A DNA stretch of 6,716 bases from a bacterium (GCA_030698465.1 JAUYJZ010000040.1:1-6716); one strand, 5' to 3'. Positions 1 to 5,153 are shown, counted from the stretch's first letter. The notes: a model not told the origin generated them from the letters alone. Program-made: numbers and translations.

Positions 1-12
1 TCGCCAGAACAT

Positions 13-375
13 ATGTTTAACTTTGGAAAAAACAAAAAGCAAGGTACCAACCAAAAAGAACTTGCAAAACGAGTAAAGTTTCTTGAAGAACGTTTGGAGA
101 GGATTGGCAAGGAACTTGTGGAATTGCAAAAGGGGCACGAAAAATCCATCACCAAGATTGGTATGGTGAGGTTCAACCCCTTTGGGGAAATTGGAGGAGA
201 CCAGAGTTTTTCCATAGCCTTACTAGACAGTGAAGATTCGGGGATTGTAGTCACCTCCCACTATGGGAAAGATATGCAGCGGGTGTATGCAAAACCCGTT
301 AAACTGGGAAAAGCAGAGTATTCTTTATCTGAAGAAGAAGAAGAGGCAATCAAGAAAGCGAAAAAGCAAGTATGA
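13..375 (+). CDS. DUF4446 family protein, 120 aa
   Basis: A small soluble protein of unknown biochemical function. Residues 14-46 are charged and heptad-like and probably form a coiled coil. A compact domain follows at about 47-118, with the pattern KIGMVRFNPFGEIGGDQSFS, then ALLDSEDSGIVVTS and a VYAKPV strand, and an acidic-to-basic helix (SEEEEEAIKKAKK) at the end. This pattern is what I recall for the DUF4446 family. Family members often begin with a membrane helix; none is visible here. The ATG at 13 lies only 12 bases into the window, so a longer N-terminus cannot be excluded, although MFNFGKNKK is a plausible start. The stop overlaps the infB start in an ATGA, which implies translational coupling and cotranscription with infB. 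A role in translation is only inferred from this position. Confidence 0.8.
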   Translation: MFNFGKNKKQGTNQKELAKRVKFLEERLERIGKELVELQKGHEKSITKIGMVRFNPFGEIGGDQSFSIALLDSEDSGIVVTSHYGKDMQRVYAKPVKLGKAEYSLSEEEEEAIKKAKKQV

Positions 376-1871
376 TAAAAGATGTTGCAACACAAAAAAT
401 GAGTTTGCTTGTCCGCCCTCCCGTGGTGGTTGTTTTGGGGCATGTTGACCATGGAAAGTCCTCCTTGCTGGAAGCAATTCGTGAGGACTTCAAGATTACT
501 TCCAAAGAGTCAGGAGGCATCACCCAGCACATCGGAGCATATGTTGCAGAGTTTCAGGGCAAGCCCATCACCTTTATTGATACCCCAGGACATGAGGCCT
601 TTTCTGCGGCCCGGTCAAGAGGAGCAAAAATAGCTGACCTCGCTGTTCTGGTAGTGGCAGTAGACGAAGGAGTGAAACCCCAAACTTCAGAAGCAATTGA
701 AAGCGCAAAGAAGGCCGAGATCCCTGTGATAGTGGCTCTAAACAAGATTGATAAGTCAGAAGCGAACGTGGAGAAGATACGTCAACAGCTTTCTTCAGAA
801 GGCATTGTGGTGGAGTCATACGGAGGAAAGGTGCCAGAGGTTGCAACCTCAGCTGTCTCAAAGCAGGGCATACAAGAGCTCTTGGAAACCATTCTCTTGG
901 TGGCAGAACTCGAAGAATTAAAGACAGACCCTACAGTTCCAGCAAAAGGTGTGGTCATAGAATCCTCCCTTGACTCAAGGCGGGGGGCTGCGGCCACCCT
1001 GATTGTTCAAGAAGGCACACTCTTCCCAGGTGACATTGTGGGAACCGCATCTTCTTTTGGAAAAGTGAGAATTATGGAGGACTTTCAAGGCCAGACAATA
1101 GAAAAGGCCTCCCCCTCTTTTCCTTGTCTTGTCATTGGATTTGAGAATTCTCCTCAGGTGGGAGAAGAGTTTCAGGTGTTTCCCAGCGAGGAGGCGGCCA
1201 AAGCATTTCTTGCCTTGGTCCCGGTTCTGCCACTTCAGAGAGAAGTTTCCTCGGGTCTCCCCACCCTAGATATTATCTTGAAGGTGGATATGGCAGGTTC
1301 TTTGGAAGTGCTTTCGCAAGCACTTTTAGCAATACCCCAAGAAAAGGTTGCCCTCCGTTTCGTAGATACGGGAGTCGGGGAGATTTCTGAGACAGATGTT
1401 AAAGTAGCCAATGGAACCAAAGCAAGGGTTATTGGGTTTCGCACCAAGGTGCAGCCCTCTGCAGCCGACTTGGCCGAACGGGAAAAGGTGAAGATTGAAA
1501 CCTTTGACATTATCTATGAGCTGGTTCAAAGAGTTAGAGCCTTGATGGAAAAGAATATTGAACCAGAATCAATAAAGACGGAGCTGGGTTCCTTGAAAGT
1601 TCTTGCCGTGTTTTTAACAGAAAAGAATCGGCAGATTCTAGGAGGAAAGGTGACAATGGGTGAGATTCGAAAAGGCAGTCGCGTTGAGATATTCCGGGGA
1701 GAGGATTTCTTGGGCATGGGAAAAATTGTGAACCTCCAGAAAAACAAAAAGGATGCAGGATCAGCAAAGACTGGGGAAGAATGCGGGTTAATAATTGAAA
1801 GTTCAGAGCGCGCCCAGGAAGGTGACTTTTTAAAGGCCTTTATCAAAGAAACACAACAGGCTGTCTTGTGA
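372..1871 (+). CDS. infB: Translation initiation factor IF-2, short form
   Basis: GTPase that brings initiator fMet-tRNA to the 30S subunit and promotes 50S joining. All G-domain motifs are present: GHVDHGKS (23-30), GGITQHIG (48-55), DTPGH (70-74, with the catalytic-type His74), NKID (124-127) and a TSAVS-type G5 (159-163). The beta-barrel domain II spans about 190-275, domain III about 297-395 (LPTLDIILKVDMAGSLEVLS), and the fMet-tRNA-binding C2 domain about 405-495 with the conserved GEECG (Cys471). At 499 aa it is far shorter than the E. coli protein (890 aa). The long N-terminal IF2_N region is absent and the G domain begins near residue 16. I chose the ATG at 372 because it overlaps the upstream stop; Met10 (position 399) is a possible alternative start. 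There is no good Shine-Dalgarno site, so expression probably relies on coupling. Confidence 0.97.
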   Translation: MIKDVATQKMSLLVRPPVVVVLGHVDHGKSSLLEAIREDFKITSKESGGITQHIGAYVAEFQGKPITFIDTPGHEAFSAARSRGAKIADLAVLVVAVDEGVKPQTSEAIESAKKAEIPVIVALNKIDKSEANVEKIRQQLSSEGIVVESYGGKVPEVATSAVSKQGIQELLETILLVAELEELKTDPTVPAKGVVIESSLDSRRGAAATLIVQEGTLFPGDIVGTASSFGKVRIMEDFQGQTIEKASPSFPCLVIGFENSPQVGEEFQVFPSEEAAKAFLALVPVLPLQREVSSGLPTLDIILKVDMAGSLEVLSQALLAIPQEKVALRFVDTGVGEISETDVKVANGTKARVIGFRTKVQPSAADLAEREKVKIETFDIIYELVQRVRALMEKNIEPESIKTELGSLKVLAVFLTEKNRQILGGKVTMGEIRKGSRVEIFRGEDFLGMGKIVNLQKNKKDAGSAKTGEECGLIIESSERAQEGDFLKAFIKETQQAVL

Positions 1872-1872
1872 C

Positions 1873-1891
1873 CCCTTCGATTACACTCAGG
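1873..1891 (+). repeat. CCCTTCGA...CTCAGG repeat, degenerate copy
   Basis: CCCTTCGA (1873-1880) is followed after five bases by CTCAGG (1886-1891), directly behind the infB stop. The same two half-motifs recur in the terminator at 2472-2491. Related palindromes of the form CCCTTCGACN...GCTCAGGG are, as I recall, dispersed in spacers of many environmental bacterial genomes. Family membership is inferred from this resemblance and the two copies in the window. Confidence 0.5.
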
Positions 1892-1894
1892 CCG

Positions 1895-1927
1895 TTCGAG
1901 GCTCTGAGGAGCCCTCAGGCTCTCGAA
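1895..1927 (+). repeat. Two-part hairpin in the infB-rbfA spacer
   Basis: The outer stem TTCGAG (1895-1900) pairs with CTCGAA (1922-1927). A 3x3 internal loop (GCT opposite GCT) leads to the inner stem CTGAGG (1904-1909) pairing with CCTCAG (1913-1918), closed by AGC. That gives 12 perfect base pairs in 33 bases. No T-run follows directly; the nearest (TTTTT, 1942-1946) is 14 bases away, so it is not a standard terminator. It may be a repeat element, or it may affect mRNA processing or rbfA initiation 27 bases further on. Confidence 0.7.
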
Positions 1928-1953
1928 GAGGTCATAGTGAGTTTTTCGAATCT

Positions 1954-2295
1954 ATGACAGAGCGCATTCCACAGGTAAATGAGCTTTTGCAGCAAGAGCT
2001 GGGTACTATTCTCCTGCGTGAGCTCGACTTTCCAGAAAACACCCTTGTGACCTTAACGAGAGTGGATGCATCGCCCAACTTGCAGCAGGCAAAGATATAT
2101 ATTAGTGTGATGCCAGAGGAAAAGGCAAAGGAGGTGTTTCAACTTCTGCAAAAGAAGGTGTATGAGATACAACAGCTTCTCAATAAAAGATTGAATATGC
2201 GGCCCGTCCCCCGTATTGAGTGGGTCTTGGAAACCAAAACCGCAGAGGCGCAAGTGATAGAGGAGATCTTAGACAAAATCAAGAAAGAGAAGTAG
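1954..2295 (+). CDS. rbfA: Ribosome-binding factor A
   Basis: A single KH-like domain protein that binds immature 30S subunits and assists late 16S rRNA processing and assembly. The 113 residues cover the whole family fold: an N-terminal helix (RIPQVNELLQQEL, 4-16), a strand VTLTRVDASPNLQQAKIYISV (32-52, equal to the family's VTVT-V-SPDL-AKVYVSV signature), a helix around 56-79, then LNMRPVPRIEW (80-90) and a terminal helix EEILDKIKK. It lacks the longer C-terminal tail of the E. coli protein (133 aa). The start is the ATG at 1954. No convincing Shine-Dalgarno site precedes it; the nearest GAGG is at 1928-1931, more than 20 bases upstream. It follows infB as in many bacteria, and its stop lies one base before a tRNA gene. 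Confidence 0.93.
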   Translation: MTERIPQVNELLQQELGTILLRELDFPENTLVTLTRVDASPNLQQAKIYISVMPEEKAKEVFQLLQKKVYEIQQLLNKRLNMRPVPRIEWVLETKTAEAQVIEEILDKIKKEK

Positions 2296-2296
2296 T

Positions 2297-2371
2297 GGCC
2301 GCGTAGTCAAGTGGTAAGACGGAGCTCTGCAAAAGCTCTATACGGGAGTTCGATTCTCCCCGCGGCCTCCA
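2297..2371 (+). tRNA. tRNA-Cys (GCA)
   Basis: A complete cloverleaf can be drawn by hand. Acceptor GGCCGCG (2297-2303) pairs with CGCGGCC (2361-2367). D stem GTC/GAC is at 2306-2308/2318-2320. Anticodon stem GAGCT/AGCTC (2322-2326/2334-2338) holds the loop CTGCAAA with anticodon GCA at 2329-2331. T stem GGGAG/CTCCC is at 2344-2348/2356-2360 with a TTCGATT loop. The discriminator base is T (2368), as expected for tRNA-Cys, and CCA (2369-2371) is encoded. The gene begins one base after the rbfA stop codon. Confidence 0.96.
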
Positions 2372-2373
2372 GT

Positions 2374-2459
2374 GTCGGGGTGCTGGAATGGTAGACAGTG
2401 TTGACTTAAAATCAACTGAGCGCAAGCTCGTGAGGGTTCGACTCCCTCCCCCGACACCA
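2374..2459 (+). tRNA. tRNA-Leu (UAA)
   Basis: A class II tRNA of 86 bases with a long variable arm. Acceptor GTCGGGG (2374-2380) pairs with CCCCGAC (2449-2455). D stem is CTG/CAG (2383-2385/2396-2398). Anticodon stem GTTGA/TCAAC (2400-2404/2412-2416) surrounds the loop CTTAAAA with anticodon TAA at 2407-2409. The variable arm is GAGC-GCAA-GCTC (2418-2429). T stem is GAGGG/CCCTC (2432-2436/2444-2448). The discriminator is A (2456) and CCA is encoded (2457-2459). It starts two bases after tRNA-Cys, so the two are surely cotranscribed. It reads UUA and, by wobble, UUG. Confidence 0.96.
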
Positions 2460-2463
2460 AAAC

Positions 2464-2499
2464 AAAAACAGCCCTTCGACGATGCTCAGGGCTGTTTTT
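2464..2499 (+). terminator. Bidirectional intrinsic terminator
   Basis: A perfect 12-bp inverted repeat, AAAAACAGCCCT (2464-2475) and AGGGCTGTTTTT (2488-2499), encloses a 12-base loop. The T-run serves the tRNA operon on the + strand. The A-run becomes a T-run on the - strand, where the stop of the converging gene at 2520 lies 21 bases away. The stem and loop also contain the CCCTTCGA...GCTCAGGG repeat (2472-2491), so a dispersed palindrome appears to form part of the terminator. Confidence 0.88.
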
Positions 2500-2519
2500 A
2501 TTTTGTGTCCTAGGTTGTC

Positions 2520-3092
2520 CTAGCTTTCGAGGACTTCAATATATGTATTCTTTGCACCAAAGTTTTTTGCGTCAGAGTAGCTCGCAAACCAAATGTCCAC
2601 CATGTAGTTTTTCCTTGGATGCATGCGATCTTCCACCACAAAAATCTTGTCGCCGTAAAGGTCTGGCAGTTTAATCTTTGTTCCCATAGGCAGGAAGTTT
2701 GCTGCCACAATACCTTCCCTAACTGGTGTTCCCGCTGCCGTAATAAAGGGGGTGTCGTCGGTTTGCTCTGGGGTTGAAGAGTAGGCGGTCACCACCACGT
2801 TTACCCTCGACATTACCCTCTCTGGGGCGGGAGATGGGATAGGAAGAAGGGTGTTAAACTGGACAAAGGATAATTCACCTACCAATGCTGGTGATTGTTC
2901 TAAAAGAGAAGGGCTTGAAACCAATTCTGCCCCAGAAATGGGGGCAGCAGCCATTGCAATGCCGAAAAGAGAGGCAAAAAGGGTTTTTATGATGGGTTGA
3001 AGCCAACTGCTTGGCTTCAACGGGCGATTTAGCGAGGTGTCCCTGCCGAGCGTTAAAAATCGCACCGGAGAATAAGGGAATTTATGAATCAT
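2520..3092 (-). CDS. Exported 3D-domain (RlpA/YuiC-like) protein, 190 aa
   Basis: Probably a cell-surface peptidoglycan-active or -binding protein. Residues 1-33 are a long basic N-region. Residues 37-54 are hydrophobic (LFASLFGIAMAAAPISGA) and end in an SGA-E site compatible with signal peptidase cleavage, or they anchor the protein in the membrane. A Ser/Pro-rich linker follows (55-97). The 3D double-psi beta-barrel is at about 98-189: VVVTAY (99-104), ITAAGTPV, GIVAANFLPMGTKI, VVED (152-155), VDIWF (165-169) and a final YIEVLE strand. Two of the three Asp of the 3D signature are visible (Asp155, Asp166); the first is replaced by Asn132. The frame is open up to an ATG at 3209, but a consensus promoter lies inside that extension, so I start at the ATG whose complement is 3090-3092. 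The substrate and exact activity are not known. Confidence 0.78.
   Translation of the reverse strand: MIHKFPYSPVRFLTLGRDTSLNRPLKPSSWLQPIIKTLFASLFGIAMAAAPISGAELVSSPSLLEQSPALVGELSFVQFNTLLPIPSPAPERVMSRVNVVVTAYSSTPEQTDDTPFITAAGTPVREGIVAANFLPMGTKIKLPDLYGDKIFVVEDRMHPRKNYMVDIWFASYSDAKNFGAKNTYIEVLES
2996..3021 (-). repeat. Perfect 11-bp inverted repeat inside the 3D-protein gene
   Basis: GTTGAAGCCAA (2996-3006) and TTGGCTTCAAC (3011-3021) are exact reverse complements separated by four bases. On the - strand they encode residues 24-33 of the 3D-domain protein, just before its signal helix. A second, looser pair lies next to it: GCGATTT (3024-3030) and AAATCGC (3057-3063). The early part of the mRNA could therefore fold strongly. 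Confidence 0.75.
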
Positions 3093-3102
3093 AGGAAGTA
3101 AA

Positions 3103-3119
3103 ATCCCCTCACAGGGGAT
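3103..3119 (-). promoter_or_regulatory. 5'-terminal leader hairpin of the 3D-protein mRNA
   Basis: On the - strand ATCCCC-TGTGA-GGGGAT forms a 6-bp stem. It begins about where transcription should start from the promoter at 3126-3154 and ends 10 bases before the ATG. Its 3' arm contains GAGGGG, the only Shine-Dalgarno-like run near the start codon, although the 12-base spacing is long. It may stabilise the 5' end or limit ribosome access; this is inference from position. Confidence 0.5.
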
Positions 3120-3125
3120 GAAAAG

Positions 3126-3154
3126 AGTATATACCAGAAATGAGAAAAAGTCAA
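3126..3154 (-). promoter_or_regulatory. Sigma70-type promoter of the 3D-domain gene
   Basis: On the - strand a -35 TTGACT (complement of 3149-3154) and a -10 TATACT (complement of 3126-3131) are exactly 17 bases apart, each one mismatch from consensus. Transcription should start near 3119, giving a leader of about 27 bases to the ATG at 3092. The promoter decides the start choice, because an upstream ATG at 3209 would lie outside the transcript. Confidence 0.8.
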
Positions 3155-3219
3155 GGGCTCCCCAGGAGTAAAAATCAATGTCTAGTATGGCAGAGGGTTG
3201 TTTCTCCACAGTCCCCAGT

Positions 3220-3248
3220 TTGACATCAACCCCCCTACCTTTTACAAT
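3220..3248 (+). promoter_or_regulatory. Sigma70-type promoter upstream of nrdR
   Basis: A perfect -35 TTGACA (3220-3225), a 17-base spacer and a -10 TACAAT (3243-3248, one mismatch) face nrdR. The start would be near 3255, leaving a leader of about 67 bases. A second TTGACA at 3287-3292 has a weaker -10, ACTAAT (3310-3315), also at 17 bases. That one would start transcription almost at the nrdR ATG and give a leaderless message. Confidence 0.75.
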
Positions 3249-3257
3249 GTGAAGTGC
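3242..3257 (+). promoter_or_regulatory. Possible NrdR box over the -10
   Basis: The 16 bases starting at 3242 match the NrdR-box consensus ACACWATATATWGTGT at about 10 positions, including CAAT and AGTG, and cover the -10 hexamer. Both this site and the one at 3297 contain TACAATRTG. A repressor here would block the nrdR promoter. It is weaker than the second box, and the match to TACAAT may reflect the -10 alone. Confidence 0.3.
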
Positions 3258-3296
3258 GATGCTAATTTTTGCTTAGTACAGTACCCTTGACATTCT

Positions 3297-3312
3297 ATAC
3301 AATATGTTGACT
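3297..3312 (+). promoter_or_regulatory. Candidate NrdR box in the nrdR promoter
   Basis: ATACAATATGTTGACT matches ACACWATATATWGTGT at about 12 of 16 positions, with the core CAATATGTTG nearly intact. It lies between the TTGACA at 3287 and the ACTAAT at 3310, and ends 9 bases before the nrdR start, a repressing position. Autoregulation of nrdR is known in other bacteria. A clear second box at the usual distance of about 31 bp is not visible, so the call is tentative. Confidence 0.5.
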
Positions 3313-3321
3313 AATTAGGGA

Positions 3322-3777
3322 ATGAAATGCCCTGTCTGTCAAAATTCTACCCAGGTTAGCAATTCAAGGTCAGCTGACCACGGGAGAGCCGTGAAACGCC
3401 GCCGGGTTTGCCTGCAGTGCAACCGGCGTTTTACTACATATGAGCGAATTGAGCTCTTTGGCCTTCAGGTTTTAAAGCGCAATGGAAAGAAACAACCCTA
3501 TCTGCGCCATAAGCTGGAGCTGGGGCTCAGAAAGGCCTTAGAAAAACGCCCAGTTGCCGAAGAACAGTTCCAGAAGCTGGTTTCCTCCATTGAAAACGAC
3601 ATTTTCAATCTAGAAAAAGAAACCGTGAGTTCAGAACAGATAGGCCAGAGTGTTCTCACTCACCTTAGGAGCCTAGACAAGGTTGCCTATCTGAGATTCG
3701 CCTCCGTACACCGAAACTTCAAGAGTACGAGAGCCTTTGAGAAGGAGATTAAGAAACTAGAAAAGCTCGGTCGTTAA
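3322..3777 (+). CDS. nrdR: Transcriptional repressor NrdR
   Basis: Nucleotide-sensing repressor of ribonucleotide reductase genes. The N-terminal zinc ribbon has Cys3, Cys6, Cys30 and Cys33, with the basic DNA-contact stretch KRRRVCLQCNRRFTTYERIE (25-44). The ATP-cone follows at about 47-137: LQVLKRNGKKQPY, then LELGLRKALEKRPV, an EQIGQ segment, and DKVAYLRFASVHRNF. The length of 151 aa is normal for the family. The ATG at 3322 gives the universal MKCPVC start. AGGG lies too close to the ATG (3317-3320) to act as a standard Shine-Dalgarno site, which fits leaderless or poorly led translation. The probable target, the ribonucleotide reductase gene, is not adjacent as it often is; two AT-rich genes lie between them. 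Confidence 0.97.
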   Translation: MKCPVCQNSTQVSNSRSADHGRAVKRRRVCLQCNRRFTTYERIELFGLQVLKRNGKKQPYLRHKLELGLRKALEKRPVAEEQFQKLVSSIENDIFNLEKETVSSEQIGQSVLTHLRSLDKVAYLRFASVHRNFKSTRAFEKEIKKLEKLGR

Positions 3778-3805
3778 TCTATTTTTACCCTAATCTTAAT
3801 AAAGC

Positions 3806-4180
3806 ATGGCACAAATAGCGCAAACACCTTTCTTAACAGTTGATAGCACTAGAAAAAGTCCCAATACGAACAGCGTTACGGTTGTTTTTCCCACGGGACA
3901 GTTTTTTAATGCTAATATTGGCTCGCAAAATGGTACAGTTTTTCAAGCAGTCAAAGTAATACATTCTATGTTTGCATCTATGGGTTTATCTGCCGGAATA
4001 AAGACTGATGGTACTAATATATATATTGAAAGTATTAAGGGGATTTGCAATTCCTCTGAAGGATATTGGGAGATTCTTTGGAACGGAACTCATTCTACGC
4101 AGGGAATTTTCCCAGTGCTACACCGAAACGTAGAACAAAATATAACCATCAGATACGTATTTTTAAATTCTAAAACCTGA
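3806..4180 (+). CDS. DUF4430-like beta-grasp protein, 124 aa
   Basis: Not assigned to a function. Residues 22-118 fit the pattern I know for DUF4430 (the transcobalamin-C-like beta-grasp domain): a strand SVTVVFPTG (23-31), GTVFQAVKVIHSMFASMGL (43-61) as strand-capping TVF plus the long helix, NIYIESIKGI (71-80), then EGYWEILWNGTHSTQGI (85-101) with the characteristic YW...NG, and a last strand ITIRYVF (113-119). Known members are usually surface or secreted modules. This one has no signal peptide, no membrane helix and only a short Thr/Ser-rich N-terminus. It ends in NSKT, not in a di-Gly tail, so nothing suggests ubiquitin-like conjugation. The stop is followed after one base by the start of the Ntn hydrolase gene, so a joint role with that enzyme is likely. 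Its GC content is clearly lower than in nrdR. Confidence 0.6.
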   Translation: MAQIAQTPFLTVDSTRKSPNTNSVTVVFPTGQFFNANIGSQNGTVFQAVKVIHSMFASMGLSAGIKTDGTNIYIESIKGICNSSEGYWEILWNGTHSTQGIFPVLHRNVEQNITIRYVFLNSKT

Positions 4181-4181
4181 T

Positions 4182-5153
4182 ATGTCTTTAGCTATCAACG
4201 CCACAACCTCAGAAGGTATAGTTCTTGCTACAGATAGCAGGCAGTCTTATCGTAACCAGAAAGGTATGGCTCGGATTGGAAGTGACAATGCTTCAAAACT
4301 TTTCCAAATTAATAGTAGAATAGGCGTTGCCATTACTGGACTCGCTTTTTTACCAGATGGTGAAACGTTGAAAAATATAAGTAAATTTATTGATGAGTTT
4401 AAACACGATGTCGAGGTACAGAAACTTGATGTGAAAGAAGTTGCAGAAAAACTTCATTATCTTTTCGACAAAAAATATAATTATAAGGAGCAGCTAAAAA
4501 AACTACCGGAGCAAATTAAGTCTAATCTACAAAAGCAGGGGTGTGAGCTTCTAGAAATAAAAGAAGAGCAAAATGCTGTAAAATTTCGTTTTAAAGATCC
4601 AAATGGGCAGGTAAAAGAAGGCATTGGTGGTGTTGACGTGATAAATCTTATGGTTGCAGGATATAATTTGAAAGGTGGGAATCACGAAGCTTATATTTGT
4701 TATATCCCCGGTGAGATTCAAAAGAAAAGAGATGGAGATGAAAGGGGGAAAGAATATGGTGCTTCTTGGATTGGTCAAACCGATGTAGTGTCAAGAATTG
4801 TATTGGGATTTGATGGTAGAATTGGTAATCTGAAATTTGTAAGTCAGGAAACTCAGCAAACAAACCAGGACGAAATAAAAAAGCAACTTGGGAGTTTAGA
4901 GTATGTAATTCAGTGGGGTACTATGACGATTCAAGATGCGATTGATTTTTGCGTCTTAATGATCCAGACTACTTCTGCTATTCAGCGATTTTCAGATGGC
5001 GTGCATGGTGATCCTGGAGACATGCCAGGTGTTGGGGGCCCAGTTGATGTTGCTATAATCACGCCAGATAAAGGATTTGTATGGGTTAGTAAAAAGAACC
5101 TTAAGGTAGGTGATTTGGAGCTTAATTTAGAAGGAGTTCCTAATTTAGAATAG
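4182..5153 (+). CDS. Proteasome-beta-like Ntn hydrolase, 323 aa
   Basis: Probably an N-terminal-nucleophile peptidase of the proteasome/HslV/Anbu superfamily. After removal of Met1, Ser2 would be the N-terminal nucleophile. Asp18 in EGIVLATDSR lies 16 residues later, the same distance as Thr1-Asp17 in proteasome beta subunits. Lys39 in ASKLFQIN followed by GVAITGLA takes the place of the catalytic Lys33. Later elements also fit the fold: NLMVAGYNLKGG (155-166), a YICYIP strand, the helix pair around 249-270 (MTIQDAIDFCVLMIQTT), and GVGGPVDVAIIT (283-294). The protein is about 100 aa longer than a beta subunit, with an inserted charged helix and beta-hairpin segment at about 100-150. There is no propeptide, no signal peptide and no visible ATPase partner in the window. 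Codons and composition are AT-rich. The family call is firm at fold level; substrate and activity are unknown. Confidence 0.72.
   Translation: MSLAINATTSEGIVLATDSRQSYRNQKGMARIGSDNASKLFQINSRIGVAITGLAFLPDGETLKNISKFIDEFKHDVEVQKLDVKEVAEKLHYLFDKKYNYKEQLKKLPEQIKSNLQKQGCELLEIKEEQNAVKFRFKDPNGQVKEGIGGVDVINLMVAGYNLKGGNHEAYICYIPGEIQKKRDGDERGKEYGASWIGQTDVVSRIVLGFDGRIGNLKFVSQETQQTNQDEIKKQLGSLEYVIQWGTMTIQDAIDFCVLMIQTTSAIQRFSDGVHGDPGDMPGVGGPVDVAIITPDKGFVWVSKKNLKVGDLELNLEGVPNLE

Noticed and set aside
1895..1946. Intrinsic terminator between infB and rbfA
   Set aside because: The hairpin is strong, but no T-run follows directly; the TTTTT comes 14 bases later. rbfA also has no promoter of its own that I can see.
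2996..3119. Cyclic-di-AMP (ydaO-type) riboswitch upstream of the cell-wall gene
   Set aside because: The conserved GGGGGACCC and GGGGUGAAUC elements of that class are not present on the - strand here.
2520..3209. 229-aa version of the 3D-domain protein starting at the ATG complementary to 3207-3209
   Set aside because: A near-perfect TTGACT-17-TATACT promoter lies inside the extra 39 codons, and the added residues include a second, poorly placed hydrophobic stretch. The ATG at 3092 fits better.
3264..3279. A third NrdR box at the standard distance from the 3297 site
   Set aside because: Only about 7 of 16 positions fit, which is close to chance in AT-rich DNA.
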